In this document: positions 38,527-50,530 of the stretch, piece after piece | Numbering within the stretch: position 1 is the stretch's first letter | Layout of the letters: every line of letters starts with the position of its first letter | Source: Plecoglossus altivelis | Lineage: Eukaryota > Chordata > Actinopteri > Osmeriformes > Plecoglossidae | Direction: 5' to 3' | Assembly (NCBI GenBank): GCA_036571765.1 | Contig: BROE01000006.1 | Span: 14,858,001-14,922,000 of the forward strand | DNA length: 64,000 nucleotides | Notes under the pieces: model-generated | What the model saw: the letters and a program-made list of their open reading frames with translations, nothing else | The model's database searches: none | What the model was told of the DNA's origin: nothing | Made by a program: the position numbers and the translations under genes

Positions 38527-41500
38527 TCAGGGCAGGGACTGGATGATGATGATCTTCTCGTTGATGCAGAAGCGGTGGAGGACTGTGTAGAGGTTCTCGC
38601 CGCAGCGCGACACCTGCCTCTCCATGGCCAGACGGAAGTCCTCCTTCACTCCTTTGGTGATGCCCCGCGTCACCGTGTGGTGCCTGAGGGCCAAACACAC
38701 ACACACACACACACAGAGCTTTACCCTGGGGTCACCTGTGGTCCATCGCTAAAGCAAGGTCAAGTCAACCAACCCCCAAAAACAACTTAAGCTCATTAAA
38801 AACGTGTTCGAATTTTCCAAGCCCATCTGGAGGCACAGTGACAGAGCAGCAACTAATGAGAAAACGATGAAACTAAAATGTTTGGCATTCGCACTTCTGC
38901 CAGTTTGGAGATGGGATGAGAGGTTTGTGAAGCGACCTCGGCCCACACGGCAGAGACAGTAACATCCAGGTCAGAAGCACAACGGAGGAAATGGAAGCGT
39001 CCACGGATGGAATGGCAACGGAATCAAAAACAGACCGCACAAACGGACGGTCAACAGAAGGCAGGGAAACCACAACGACGACACAAAAAAACGGATGCGA
39101 TGACTCAACACAGCTCAGGGGAACGCTAAAGAACCGCTGACTCGATGGAGGGGCGGGGAAAAAAAACAACACAAAAAGAACGACGGGCCGAAATCAAAAT
39201 GGCTGTGTCTCGAGGGGGACCCCGGGACGTGGGGGATGCGCAGGAAGGGGGGTGAATGGTGTGAACAGGGAGAGGCTGTTGGGAGGGGAGGAGAAGGGTG
39301 GGGAGGAGACCGGGAGGTGGGGAGGGCGCTGATGGTACCTGTCAACGGCCTGCACCGCAGGTAGCAGCAGGGTGTTTAAGTCCACCCCCAGGGCGGGACT
39401 GGGGTTCCTGGGAAACAGCAAACCAACAAGCAGCGTTCAACAACTCTCAGAGCGAGCGAGAGAGAGAGAGACAGTGAGAGAGGGGAGGGCTGCATCCACC
39501 AGCCCAAACTGCATCGAATCGTTTCAGAAGGGGACTTATTGAAGCGGGAACACACACGCCGCCATGTATTGCTTTCTGTCAGAACGCAATTCCGCGGCCT
39601 TGAGCGTCGTTCCACCCGTTTCCAACGCATTCCACAAACGCAGGACATGGACACAACAACCACTGTCTCCCTCACTCGCACGGGCCATGTCGGTTTAGAA
39701 CATGGTTCAATAAATATTAAGCCAAAGTTAAAGAGGAAAAAAAAAAAACGCTCGGGGGGAGGGGCTTACTTGATGAGCATTCCCTGATTGGGCAAGAGCT
39801 CGAGCTGGATCCGCCCTCCCTCTGGAGTGCGCAGGTAGGCAAACTCCTCCAGCATATCGATGTCTGCAGGGAGGAAGGGGTTAAAGGAAACAAACTATGA
39901 AGGAGAGAGAACAGATTGGCGGGAGAGTCAGAGTGAGAAAGAGGAAGGAGAGAAAGGGAGAGAGCGAGAGAGAACAGACAAGATGGCGGAGTCATGTCAG
40001 AAAGGATACTGGTGACGTAGTTGAAGAAGTTCTCATACTGCAGGCCTCCTTGCTGGCAGATCTTCTCCACTGCCTTCAGGAAGAGAGCCTCCCCCTGTGG
40101 CCAATCATGTTGCAGCAGGACCACCACATGACCCAGGGCCAGGTCATCTCGATTGTCTGTGAAGGCACGGAGCTGATTGGACAAAACCAGACCACAGGGG
40201 TGGACTGGAAATTAGCTCACAAGCTGTCATTTAAAAGAAGTAAACATCATATAAATGCCACTTTGATTACTTGAAACTAAACTGAAGCTTGTCACCTTGA
40301 AACAAGCCAGCATCAGCTGCAGACAGAAGGGTAAGATAGCCTTGCTTGTACAGGGCAGCAACCTCAGGTCGTTGCCTGGCAACACAGATGGCACAGAATA
40401 GAAACGTAGAAACTATTGTTTACTTTAATCTCATGATCTCGTGTGTGACTGTGAAGTGTGCACAGCTAACATTTGTATTCATATAAGGATGGCAAGCGGG
40501 TTCCATGGAGACCCAACGCTGAGTCCCCCCTCCCCCTCCCTGATCCTGAGCTAGCTGTGCCCAGAGAGAGATTACCTTTCCTGGGCTTGCTCTTGGTCTT
40601 GTTGGTGTCTTCAGGGCTCTTTGCTGGATCCTGGTTCTGGGGAACTAGCCCATTGATGACATCAAGCAGCTTCTCACAAGCCAACTAAGAAACCAACAAA
40701 TTCATAACCAGAGACACGATTAGGAGTTAGCATCTGTCTGTTTTCTCTGGAGCGCAGGGTATGTGTGTGTGGTGTGTCTATGTGTGTGTGGTGTGTCTAT
40801 GTGTGTGTGGTGTGTCTATGTGTGTGTGGTGTGTCTATGTGTGTGTGTGGTGTGTCTATGTGTGTGTGTGGTGTGTCTATGTGTGTGTGTGGTGTGTCTA
40901 TGTATGTGTGGTGTGTATGTGTGTGTGGTGTGTGTATGTGTCTATGTGTGTGTGGTGTGTCTATGTGTGTGTGGTGTGTCTATGTGTGTGTGTGTGTATG
41001 TCTATGTGTGTGTGATGTGTCTATGTGTGTGTGATGTGTCTATGTGTGTGTGTGTGTATGTCTATGTGTGTGTGGTGTGTATGTGTGTGTGGTGTGTCTA
41101 TGTGCGGTGTGTCTATGTGCGTGTGGTGTGTCTATGTGTGTGTGTATGTCTATGTGTGTGTGTGTGTGTATGTGCGCACCCTGTGCTCTCCCAGTGCGTA
41201 GTGGCAGGAGGCCTGTTGGATGAGGGCTCTGTGCTGCTCCAGACTGCCCTGGGCTGAGGGGCTTTGGCCGGTCTGGGGGGGCTGGAACACCGACATCTGC
41301 TGCAGGCTGGATAGGGCCTTACGGTACTGGCCCTGGAGGACACAGCACAACACACATCAGGACGCACACACCTGCTGCACACACATCAGGATACCAACAC
41401 ACACACAAACGCACTTCATGATATAAACACACAAGCAAACTCACACACGCATCCCAATACTATAAGAGGCAGCGTGGCAGGGTCAGTGTGGTGGGGTTCA

Positions 41501-44500
41501 GCCACGCAAGCGCCTGGTGTTATGCAGCTGACCTGGTATATGATCATATCTGTCAGAAAGATCCTGAGCCACAGCCAGCTGTCCGTCTTCCAGGAAGAGC
41601 AGATCTTGTTGAATTCTGGGAGGGGAGAATTGCAATCAGGAGAGCGCACAACATGAGCATGTGTCCTCCACAACATCGAGGTAGTTACAAGACCATTTTG
41701 TATCTTCTCACTGAGAGGGGGGAGGGGGGTGGGGGGCAGGGGGGAATGTGTTCATGGCGTGGCAGCAGGTGGAGGGGAGGTGTGGGGGGGGGGGGGGGCG
41801 GGCAGGAGAGGGGAGTACCCGTCTCCAAACTGTCGTTGGAGTGGAGGAGGTCCCAGCTCTCCCTCGCCATGCGGAAGCTCTCCAGAGTCTCCGCCCACCC
41901 TGGCATCTCTGTCCTGTTGACCACGATGTGGCGGCCCCGCCCCTTTCCCAAACCGTCCTCGTCGTCCGAGCTCTGTGGCAACGCACACGCACATTTAAGG
42001 ACTACCCGACTCACACACACGCCGACGCATTCCTCTGCCCCTTTCATACAAGAGCGGAGGTGTGCGGAGGTGCGGAATGTGTATAGCAGCCTGGGGCAGC
42101 TTTTCACTGTTTTCAATGAGAAGCTTGAAGCCTTTTGCTGGCCGCTCTTTAGAAGAAGCTCCTGTTTAAGCGGGGGTCCCCTTAGAGCCACACAGTTAAA
42201 ACTAGCAGATTCTGCCTGTCCCTGTTAAGCAGATGTTTATTTACTACGTGAGATAAACTAGCTGCTAACTATGGAGCCAGGCTCAGAACCAGTGCTTAGG
42301 TTGTTGCAAAACGTCAACCACTTACACATGCTGCTCTTTTTTCCGGAGAGTTTCGCATCCTAACCAGCGCTCTGTCTGATGGTGGACGTCCTCGTCCCAA
42401 CAAAACAGTTCCTACGAACGCTACTCTATCACTTCCTACGCTCTCAGCCTCGCCCCTCCCTCCTTTCCTCACCATGGTCTTCTCACGCCCGTCGGCCAGC
42501 TTGCGTTTCTTGTGGCTGTGCTTGCTGGCCCCTTTCTCCAACTCCACGTCGCAGTACACAGAACTCAGGTCCTCCAGGAGGATCCAGGGACCAGAGCTCA
42601 GAGCAGTCGCACCTGCCAGACACCAACAAAGAAGACTTTTCGCATCTGCCGAACACCAACAAAGAAGACTTTCATTCCGGTTTCTCCTCAGAAAGATATT
42701 ACAGCGCAACGCCGAAAGAAGAAGTTGTGTCCAGACACGTTCAGGCATGAATGAGTCCTTGGATTTCCCAGCGTTGTGTATACCCACGCGCATCTGAACA
42801 CACACACATACACATGCACACACACACACCTGGGAAGAGAGCGGGCTGCACGGTGGAGACGTAGAGGTACGCGCTGCGGAAGAGGACCAGGGCGGCGCTG
42901 ACGACCGCCTGACTGCAGCAGCGGGCCCTGGTCTCCCCCTCCAGGCTGGACAGGTAGCGACACAGCTCCTTCGCACGCTGCAGCATCTCCACGTAGCCCC
43001 TGAACACACACACACAGTCTTACGATCGCTGAACTCCCAGAACTGTCTGCTGTTCGGTGACTTCACGTACAGTACGTCTCACTTCCCAAGTGCACACATG
43101 TCGCTACTGACACATGGGAGATCAAGGGGAGGAGCTGACCTTTGGCCCGGCTTGTCCCCCTGCCAGTCGCAGCGCGCTCCCACCACAGACAGGATGTCCA
43201 GCAGCCTCTCCCAGGGCTCAGACACCACGGATGACTTCTCCGACAGCCCCTCGATCACGCAGCGCTGGGGGCCACGAGACACCGCGGGTGACTTCAGAAG
43301 TCCGCCCTCCTGGGAACCTGGGGTGGAAGAGGGGGGAAAGAGAGACTGTATGTTGTTTGTACACGGTAGAATGGGTCTCTTGATGTCCTCGGGACGTTAG
43401 CACACAACGGCACGAGAAACATGATGGAGGTTTGAAACCGGGGATCTACGATGTGACACATCACAACCCAGAAGATATGGGCCACACGGAAGATCGACCC
43501 CAAACGTATTTTCTCACACAAACTATGACTTCTCACAAACACTTGGGGCATTTCCATTTCTGGTCAACATCACCGGCGGTATGATGGGCTACCTGTTAAG
43601 GTTTTAACCTGGGTGGAGCCCTCGCCTGCGGGCCCTCTGGTGACGTAGCTGATGTAGAACTCCGACGCCTTCAGCATGTATTTCTGCAGCAGGGTGGCTG
43701 GCAGGCGCATGTCCACGTTGTTCAGGATCAAAGGGAGGACGTCACACACTGGGGACAGAAGGGGAGACCTCACAGTCAGAACACGGATCCACGCACCCGT
43801 TTGACTTGGGCTAAGCTACAAGCCCGAGCCCAATCGTACGACTGGACGTTCGTTGCATTTTTGGGATCGGACTGACCAAACAGCTTCCGGAAGCAGTTGA
43901 CCGGTGTCTCCAGGTTCTCCGCGATCTCCGCCTCCAGTAAAGACTCTCCCAGGTTGACCTGTGTAAGGAGCAGAACATTTACAGTCCACTTTAGACTGAC
44001 GGGTTTGCATTTAGGGGTCAAGAAGGAGGGAGGACAATGATACATGCAGATTCTGGCAACTGTGTTGAAGTAGGTGGGGGAAGTGGCTGCGTACCCCGTG
44101 CTGGACCACGGAGTCAGGAAAACGCTTTAGCAGTAGCAGCAACATCTCAGCCTTTTCCAGGGTGTTCAAACACTGCTCCGTGGCCTTCAAGAGCATGTCA
44201 CACTGCACATGGCCTGGGAGGGTTTCAAACAGACCTAGACACACACAAGCACTCCGTTAAAAGTACTTCAAAGGTTCTTGTTTGACTGCTAACAGAATAG
44301 GATTGCGGGTGTGTCAGGTCGGATAGCCGTTGCGCGCAACGCAAGGTTAGAGTGTTCACCTCGTAGGAACTGAGCATGTTTGTCCTGACAGTCGCTCCTT
44401 AGCGCTGCAGTGATGACACCAATCTCGCGCCAGACAATGGGCTGGTCAGGAAAGTTGATAAACCTGAGGAATATTTGAGAAAACTGTCAGTGACACAGCC

Positions 44501-44958
44501 TGATTTTTTATAGCTATGTATAAACGTATAAAGTATAGAAATGGAGCTCAGAGGAGACTGTTTTAGCAAGCTTTCACTAACATGTCATAGAGCAGTCTGC
44601 CTGCTGAAGCAGTCTTCTCCGCATTCCGCTCGATGGTGTACATTTCATACTAAAAGACAAAACAGAGTCAAAATTCAAACAGCCTTCAACACTATCCACC
44701 CGCTGCAAAAACCCCCACCCCCCACCCCCCATCCCAATTAAATTTGTAGCCAAATAAACTGTTTACTAATTCCGATGCATTTGTCAGTCAGCGTTAACCA
44801 CAGGTGGTAGCCTACTTGGTTGTAGTTACCTGTATTTTGAAGTCGGTGGGGTAAAGTGTTCTCGCCGTTATGAGCCAAGCCTTGGCTGCACAAGGGTCAT
44901 CGGAGACAAGTTCTCTGGCTGTTTTTACCAGAAACTCACAATCTTTCTGGGCAGACAT
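38527..44958 (-). CDS. ints10: Integrator complex subunit 10
   Basis: Seventeen core coding exons on the minus strand: 44958-44830, 44649-44582, 44463-44360, 44234-44095, 43958-43877, 43748-43593, 43317-43140, 42999-42830, 42612-42473, 41972-41819, 41615-41533, 41332-41180, 40684-40576, 40375-40296, 40172-40010, 39863-39770 and 38683-38527. They sum to 2160 bases, 719 residues (human 710). All introns are GT-AG with matching phases. Landmarks are MSAQKDCEF, AAKAWLITARTLYP, NFPDQPIVWREIG, HKKRKLADGREKTM, SSDDEDG, LRIFLTDMIIYQGQY, LRAFTDNRDDLALGH and HHTVTRGITKGVKEDFR. The protein is alpha-helical throughout with no catalytic motif. It is a nuclear subunit of Integrator, which cleaves snRNA 3' ends and attenuates Pol II; INTS10 belongs to the INTS10-13-14-15 module. 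Two in-frame splice alternatives are visible (39339-39407, and an upstream acceptor for exon 9). Confidence 0.96.
39339..39407 (-). CDS. ints10: Candidate 69-nt cassette exon of ints10
   Basis: Between core exons 16 and 17 lies a segment with a good acceptor (TTTCCCAG ending at 39408) and donor (CAG then GTACCA at 39338). It is 69 bases long, so it can be included or skipped without changing frame. Including it adds 23 residues (NPSPALGVDLNTLL then LPAVQAVDR) between MLIK and HHTVTRG. As I remember it, human INTS10 reads MLIKHHTVTRG, which matches skipping. Codons are open and the composition is protein-like. Confidence 0.6.
40757..41178. repeat. 19-21 bp GT-rich minisatellite in ints10 intron 12
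   Basis: Units of GTGTGTCTATGTGTGTGTG run for about 420 bases. On the transcribed strand of ints10 this is CA-rich RNA that begins within about 10 bases of the exon 12 donor. Confidence 0.92.
42616..42677. repeat. Tandem 31-33 bp duplication at the ints10 exon 9 acceptor
   Basis: CACCAACAAAGAAGACTTT occurs twice in a row with its flanks. On the minus strand each copy ends in a possible acceptor (GGCAG), giving start points 42612 and 42645. Confidence 0.8.
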
Positions 44959-45357
44959 TATACCGGTAGTTGTGTTGTGTCTAACAGATCGGAGATGCAA
45001 TTAGAGATAACTGTCAAACTATAATATTTACTTTGCCTAGGAGTTGCTTGGAATTCACGATAACATAATCATCATAATGCTTTATACTTGGGTTAGTGAG
45101 CCATGTCGTTATGTGACGTATGGCTTGATAGGTTAATTCTTCTGATAGACTACAGCCAACCGCTCAGATTTACGTAGCCTAACGTAATTTACATCGACTA
45201 TTTGTTTCAGCTATATGAATAGAGATGAGTCAGAATGGATAGAAAATATTTACTAGACCAGTGTGGAAATGCTATTATTTATCGCACCGCTGCTTATCGC
45301 ACTCCTAAACAACAACTGGAATCTTTTGATGACATCGTATAAAAGTCGCAAGTCTCT

Positions 45358-45365
45358 GACGTCAC
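45358..45365. promoter_or_regulatory. CRE (TGACGTCA) next to an ETS-like CTTCC
   Basis: A perfect palindromic cAMP-response element, about 400 bases upstream of the ints10 start codon and 2 kb upstream of the slc25a51 coding exon. The likely role is in a housekeeping, perhaps bidirectional, promoter. Confidence 0.5.
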
Positions 45366-45401
45366 TTCCAGGATTCTTCAAATTGTCCATGCGACGTACT
45401 G

Positions 45402-45415
45402 CTGCCACCTATCGG
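45402..45415 (-). promoter_or_regulatory. CTCF-like motif
   Basis: The minus strand reads CCGATAGGTGGCAG, which fits the CTCF core with two mismatches. It is near the putative ints10 promoter. Confidence 0.3.
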
Positions 45416-47446
45416 TTAGCAAAATACATGAGCACTGAGGTAGTTGTTGCATGTTTTTGCACCATCATTCAATCTCGGATTTCTAAAGATCCCATATACT
45501 GACATTCGATTTGAGAGGAAAGGTAAGGTAGATAGACATGTTGATAAATGCACGTGTAGATTTGATGTGCAAGGATCTGTTCAAATGATTTGTATTGAAT
45601 CGGTCCGATGTTATAGAGATCAGCGAGGCGAGCAAAGCAAGGCCAGAGGACGCGTCTGTATTGGCTGCCTGCTGTCACCTGCGAGCCAGCGTCAAACGAC
45701 AGAAGGGACGACCTACACAGACGCCTTCCTGCTTGTACTGTACCGAAATTACGGTAATTCGTAGGAAACTAGACTATATTTCAAAGAATTGGCATGTAGA
45801 TCAAGGCCAATTAGGTGACAAATAACCCGGTTTTAAGTCTCGCTAGCTGTCATGAGCAGAGGCACTAATGCTACTAGCTAGAGCCTGATAGCAACATGCT
45901 GCGTTAGCAGACTTGAAGAAGTGAGGTGTCCGCTTTGACACTTCAAAAGTTAGCTTAGCTTCTCTAGCTAGCTTTAAGTCTACTAGAATTTTTATGTCAG
46001 ACTAACGAAAAACAACTGTTTAGATTGCTAGTTAGCTGGCTGTCATGTGAGTGACTACCAGTAGTGTATTGCATATATGGTCAGAGAAGTGTTGCAAGTT
46101 GTTTTTCAGACGAGGCCTGGCCAACTTACTCCATTATCTGGCAGGCTATCGTTATCAGACAAAAACTCATGGTTCGAGTTTTTCCTGCCTAAGTGTTCAG
46201 ACAGCTTGACGAACGTTTGCCGTGACATATTTCCATTTTTCTCGTGTACTACTAGTCACGGCAGTTAGCTACCCAACCAGCTGCACTTACCATGTCATAT
46301 CTAATATTAGCATGCTAGCTTTCTAGCTAAACTGGGTGTTCCTCTTTAAGTGCCGATGCTATAAGAGAAACGGTCACATTGTTGAGTGCATGTTTAGTGC
46401 CATGTTGGCAAGCTTCTTGCTTTGGACTTCTTCTCGAGTCCAAAGTAATAACAGTGTATTCCCAGTCAGCAGTTTAATAGTTAATTGGGAAACAAAGACA
46501 AGTGTACAACCTAACCCGAATGGCAATGGATGACGTCAAACTAAAAAGGGTCTGTTCCATTTGTGAGGGACATCTGTTGTGTGAGGACGGTGACCTCTGC
46601 TGACCCTCATATAAAGGCGTCTACTGCCTCATAGGGCTCCATCTATATTTAGAAAACAGTTCCAATTTGCTCAAGCGTTAGCATGTCTTACATTCCTTGT
46701 GAACCATACCTTTTTATTACAGTTCTGAACATTGTATAGAGCTGAACCCTTGCACTGTAGACCCTAACCATTACGTAATCTGTTTTATCAGCAGGTTGGT
46801 AGCCCTGACTAGGTACCAACAGAGGCAGGTGGCTTCTATTTAACTTGTCTTTCTGTTGAGAACATTTTTATAATAGCCTGTAATAACTCCCATCCCCAAC
46901 GTCTGGTGATGAGCGCAAACGTGATATCGAATGGATAATCACGTATCATTACAGTCACACATATTTACTTAACAGATTATCCCCCCCCCCCCCCAAATGA
47001 CCATGAGGGAACTTTGACTCCTTTGTATGATCGTAATGTTACCACATGCAAGGAGAACTGCATTGCCCAATCTGCAGTGCTTGCACAATCTTGTTGCCCT
47101 TTCCAATTCATTTCAAGTTACCGTGTGGTCTTTGCACTCTGAAACGATCCTAATTCCTTGTCCAAGTTCAACAATGAGGTCATTAGTGTCCAGCATATTA
47201 ATAGTTTAAGATGCTATTTTATATGTTGAGAAGTAGTTTATTTCTGAAGAGCTTTGTCTTCAGGTTGTCATAAACAGCTGTTGCAAGCAGAATGTAATTC
47301 ATTTTTCTTTTCTTTTTAATCCAAGTTTGTCTTTTCAATTTGGCCTGATGATTTCCCCCTGTCCTTTAGGGTGCGGTCCACCAAGCCTTCGTGGCGTGGT
47401 TGTAATGGTGCTGGAGTGTCGTCGAGTCGGCTGCATCTAGCCTCCC

Positions 47447-48388
47447 ATGGCTGTCACCACCATGGACCCAGAGTCTCCCCGGACGCCAGCCCCCCAAAGC
47501 ACCTTGGGTAAAGTCCCAGGGCCGTCCTCGCTGCTGCCCAGAGGGGGCATGGGGGAGTGGCTGGGCCCTCAAGGCAAGCACTACGCCTGCGGCTCCATGG
47601 CGGCGTTCACCAACATCGTGGTGACCTTCCCCATCCAGAAGGTTCTGTTCCGCCAGCAGCTCCATGGCGTGCGGGTAGGCGAAGCCCTGCGCCAGCTGCA
47701 GAGCGACGGCCTGAAGAACCTCTACCGTGGCCTGCTGCCCCCCCTCCTCCAGAAGACCACCACAGTCGCCATCATGTTCGGCCTGTACGAGGACTTCTCC
47801 CGGGTGTTGCTCGACCACGCCGGAAGCAGCGGCGTGCCCGAGCTGGTGACGCGGAGCTTCGCTGCTGCGCTGGCCGGCACGGCCGAGGCGGCCCTCACGC
47901 CCTTCGAGCGCGTGCAGACTCTCCTGCAAGACCACCGGCATCACGGGCGCTTCCAAAACACGGCGCACACCTTCCGGACGCTTCTGAGCGAGTACGGCGT
48001 GAGGGAGTGCTACCGGGGGCTGGTGCCCGTGCTGCTCCGCAACGGCCCCAGCAACATCCTGTTCTTCGGGCTGCGCGGGCCAATCAAAGAGCAGCTCCCG
48101 GAGGCCAGCAGCTGGGCGGAACACATGGCCAACGACTTTGTGTGCGGGGGGTTGCTGGGGGCAGCGCTAGGGATCATGTTCTACCCCTTCAACGTGGTGA
48201 AATCGCGGGCTCAGTCCCAGGTGGGCGGGGCCTTCCGGCCGTGCAACGAGGTGCTGCTGACCGTGTGGCGGGAGCGGGGCGGCAGCGTGACAGAGCTGTT
48301 TCGCGGGGCACACCTCAACTACCATCGCTCCCTCCTCTCCTGGGGCATCATCAACGCCACTTACGAGCTGCTGCTGAAAGTGCTCTGA
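47447..48388 (+). CDS. slc25a51: Mitochondrial NAD+ transporter SLC25A51 (MCART1 type)
   Basis: One coding exon of 313 residues; an ATG five codons on (MDPESPRT) is an alternative start. It has three mitochondrial-carrier modules. The first lies about residues 45-125 with the FPIQKVLFRQQL signature in place of the usual PxD/ExxK. The second lies about 130-215 with LTPFERVQTLLQ, and the third about 225-313 with FYPFNVVKSRAQSQ. YRGLLPPLLQKTTT, FRGAHLNYHRSLLSWGI and the end NATYELLLKVL are near-identical to SLC25A51/52. In the family it imports NAD+ across the inner mitochondrial membrane. The coding region is unusually GC-rich. Poly(A) signal AATAAA is at 48880-48885. SLC25A52 and fish a/b duplicates are the alternatives, so the a/b suffix is left open. 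Confidence 0.93.
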   Translation: MAVTTMDPESPRTPAPQSTLGKVPGPSSLLPRGGMGEWLGPQGKHYACGSMAAFTNIVVTFPIQKVLFRQQLHGVRVGEALRQLQSDGLKNLYRGLLPPLLQKTTTVAIMFGLYEDFSRVLLDHAGSSGVPELVTRSFAAALAGTAEAALTPFERVQTLLQDHRHHGRFQNTAHTFRTLLSEYGVRECYRGLVPVLLRNGPSNILFFGLRGPIKEQLPEASSWAEHMANDFVCGGLLGAALGIMFYPFNVVKSRAQSQVGGAFRPCNEVLLTVWRERGGSVTELFRGAHLNYHRSLLSWGIINATYELLLKVL

Positions 48389-48879
48389 TGTGCTGCTTAG
48401 GGTCGTGGGAGGCGGAGGGGGAGGAGTTGGAGGGGAAGGGAGGGTGCTGGTGAAGAGAGGGAGGGTAGATTCTTTTCGGGGGTGGGGGGGTGGATGTTTT
48501 TGACATTAGAGGCGCCGTCTTGGAGAGAGGCTGTCAGTCTCGGAGGCACCTGTAGCACGCCGGTCCTGCCATACAACAGACCAGGTGGTTTACGGTGGAG
48601 GAGGAGGAGAGAGGAGGAGGAGGAGGAGGAGGTGGAGGGAGGAAGCATCGAAGAGGCGAAGAGGTTGACTTGCACTTATCATGGGGGCCAGCTGCCAGTC
48701 ACCTGTGAGCCGCCTGCCGTCGTCAAGGTGACGTAGAGGTCACATGACTGAAATGATACGCACACATCAGCCTAGATACAACCTGTGCCAGGGTCCAAAT
48801 GAAATGCCCATGTTGTCACACAGTAATTCAAGTTATACATTGTCGTTAGGAGAACAAAACCATTTAAATCGATGAACTT

Positions 48880-48885
48880 AATAAA
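48880..48885 (+). terminator. Candidate slc25a51 poly(A) signal
   Basis: AATAAA, 492 bases past the stop codon. Confidence 0.55.
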
Positions 48886-49969
48886 GCTGCATTCACACGT
48901 GATTGAACTTGATTGACGAGCCTAATTGAGATTGGCTAATTGTTTTGTCAGCACCTTTTGTTGATGTTGTTTGACCTGAGGCATTTTTCATTTTTCATCG
49001 GTTTGATAAAAACCCATTTATAAAAATGACCAAGAGCAAGTCTTCAAGAATAGTTTATATTGTTGCTCAACAAATCAGCCTTTTTGTATTGGGTGTGATC
49101 TTTCATCTGTCCAACCAATAGATCCTTGACTTTGGTCCTTCTGTGAATTCAGGGATACTGATGGTTTGCCAACTGATTCTACCGATCAGTCATTTTAGAC
49201 CATGTACTTCTGTTGTTTTCTGCAGTGTAACTGTTTGTAAGTGAGCACCCTGTAAGTATTACTTGAACACTGACTTGAAATGAATATCAGTATACTCAGA
49301 CACATAGGAAGACCTAAGAAAAGGTATCATTTCCTCCAGTTAATCCAAACCATTTCAAACTCATCAATGCAAATATATATGAATCGGAACGGGAAAGGGG
49401 GAAATCAAAATTTGTTGTTGCTTGTGAGCTCTGAAATGCTATTTGTAGTGTGTGTGTGTGTGTGTTTGTCTGTAGTGAGTTTTGACAAGTGCCCATCAGT
49501 TAAAAGTAAAATGAGTGTAATACCCACACCTTGTTTCTGCTTTGTAAGATGAGTTGGAAAATGTGTCAATGGTCACAGTCATGCAACATCCACATCATAT
49601 TTATTTAGTGCCTCTGCTGTATGGAAGACAGTTCATCAAGCCTTGTCTACCAAATGTTTATCCAAAACCCATCTACAGGCATATTTCTCTTTTCCCTCTC
49701 TCTCTACCTTCCTGCTTGTTTCTCTCCCTTTCGCTCTCTCTTTGCCTCTTTATCTCTATGTGGGTGTCTCTCTCTCTTTCCCATCTCACTGTCTCTCTCT
49801 GACTGCTGTGCGCTCATTCTCCCCTCTGCTCATAAACCCTGTTGACATAATGGGCTCAGATTTCAAGCTTGAGTAGAGGCAGTCTCCATGCTGCCCCCTG
49901 CCCTGGATGCGACAGGCTGGACTGGAAAGGCATGCTTCTAGGGTGACAAGATCAGGTCAGGGAGGGACT

Positions 49970-50530
49970 CACAACCAGGGAGAGAGAGGCAGAACCAGGG
50001 ACAGAAAGACAGAACCAGAGACAGAAAGGCAGAACCAGGGACAGAAAGGCAGAACCAGGGACAGAAAGGCAGAACCAGGGACAGAGAGGCAGAACCAGAG
50101 ACAGAGAAGCAGAACCAGGGACAGAGAGGCAGAACCAGAGAGATAGAGGTAGAACCAGAGAGAAAGAGGCAGAACCAGGGACAGAGAGGCAGAACCAGAG
50201 ACAGAAAGGCAGAACCAGGGACAGAGAGGCAGAACCAGAGACAGAGAAGCAGAACCAGAGACAGAGAGGCAGAACCAGAGACAGAAAGGCAGAACCAGGG
50301 ACAGAGAAGCAGAACCAGAGACAGAAAGGCAGAACCAGAGACAGAAAGGCAGAACCAGGGACAGAGAAGCAGAACCAGGGACAGAAAGGCAGAACCAGGG
50401 ACAGAGAGGCAGAACCAGAGAGATAGAGGCAGAACCAGAGACAGAAAGGCAGAACCAGGGACAGAAAGGCAGAACCAGAGACAGAGAAGCAGAACCAGGG
50501 ACAGAAAGGCAGAACCAGGGACAGAGAGAG
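49970..50530. repeat. 20-bp minisatellite, about 28 copies
   Basis: The unit is GCAGAACCAGGGACAGAAAG with GGG/GAG and AAAGG/GAGAG/GAAGC variants mixed between copies. Because 20 is not a multiple of three, all minus-strand frames read a repeating LVLPLCPWFCLSVSGSA-like peptide; this is not a gene. Confidence 0.95.

Larger units (their letters stand above)
44959..47446. other. Divergent region between ints10 and slc25a51
   Basis: This should contain the ints10 promoter and the promoter plus 5'UTR exon(s) of slc25a51. A full CRE palindrome, TGACGTCA (45358-45365), is followed directly by CTTCC; a half-site TGACGTA is at 45114. A CTCF-like motif is at 45402-45415 (minus). A C-run lies at 46981-46994. 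A likely 5'UTR acceptor for slc25a51 (TGTCCTTTAG) ends at 47370. The stretch has several 60-100 codon open frames, none recognisable. Confidence 0.5.

Noticed and set aside
47366..48124. A 252-codon open frame antisense to slc25a51, and a 298-codon frame at 47557-48453
   Set aside because: Both overlap the clear mitochondrial carrier in other frames and have no recognisable domains.
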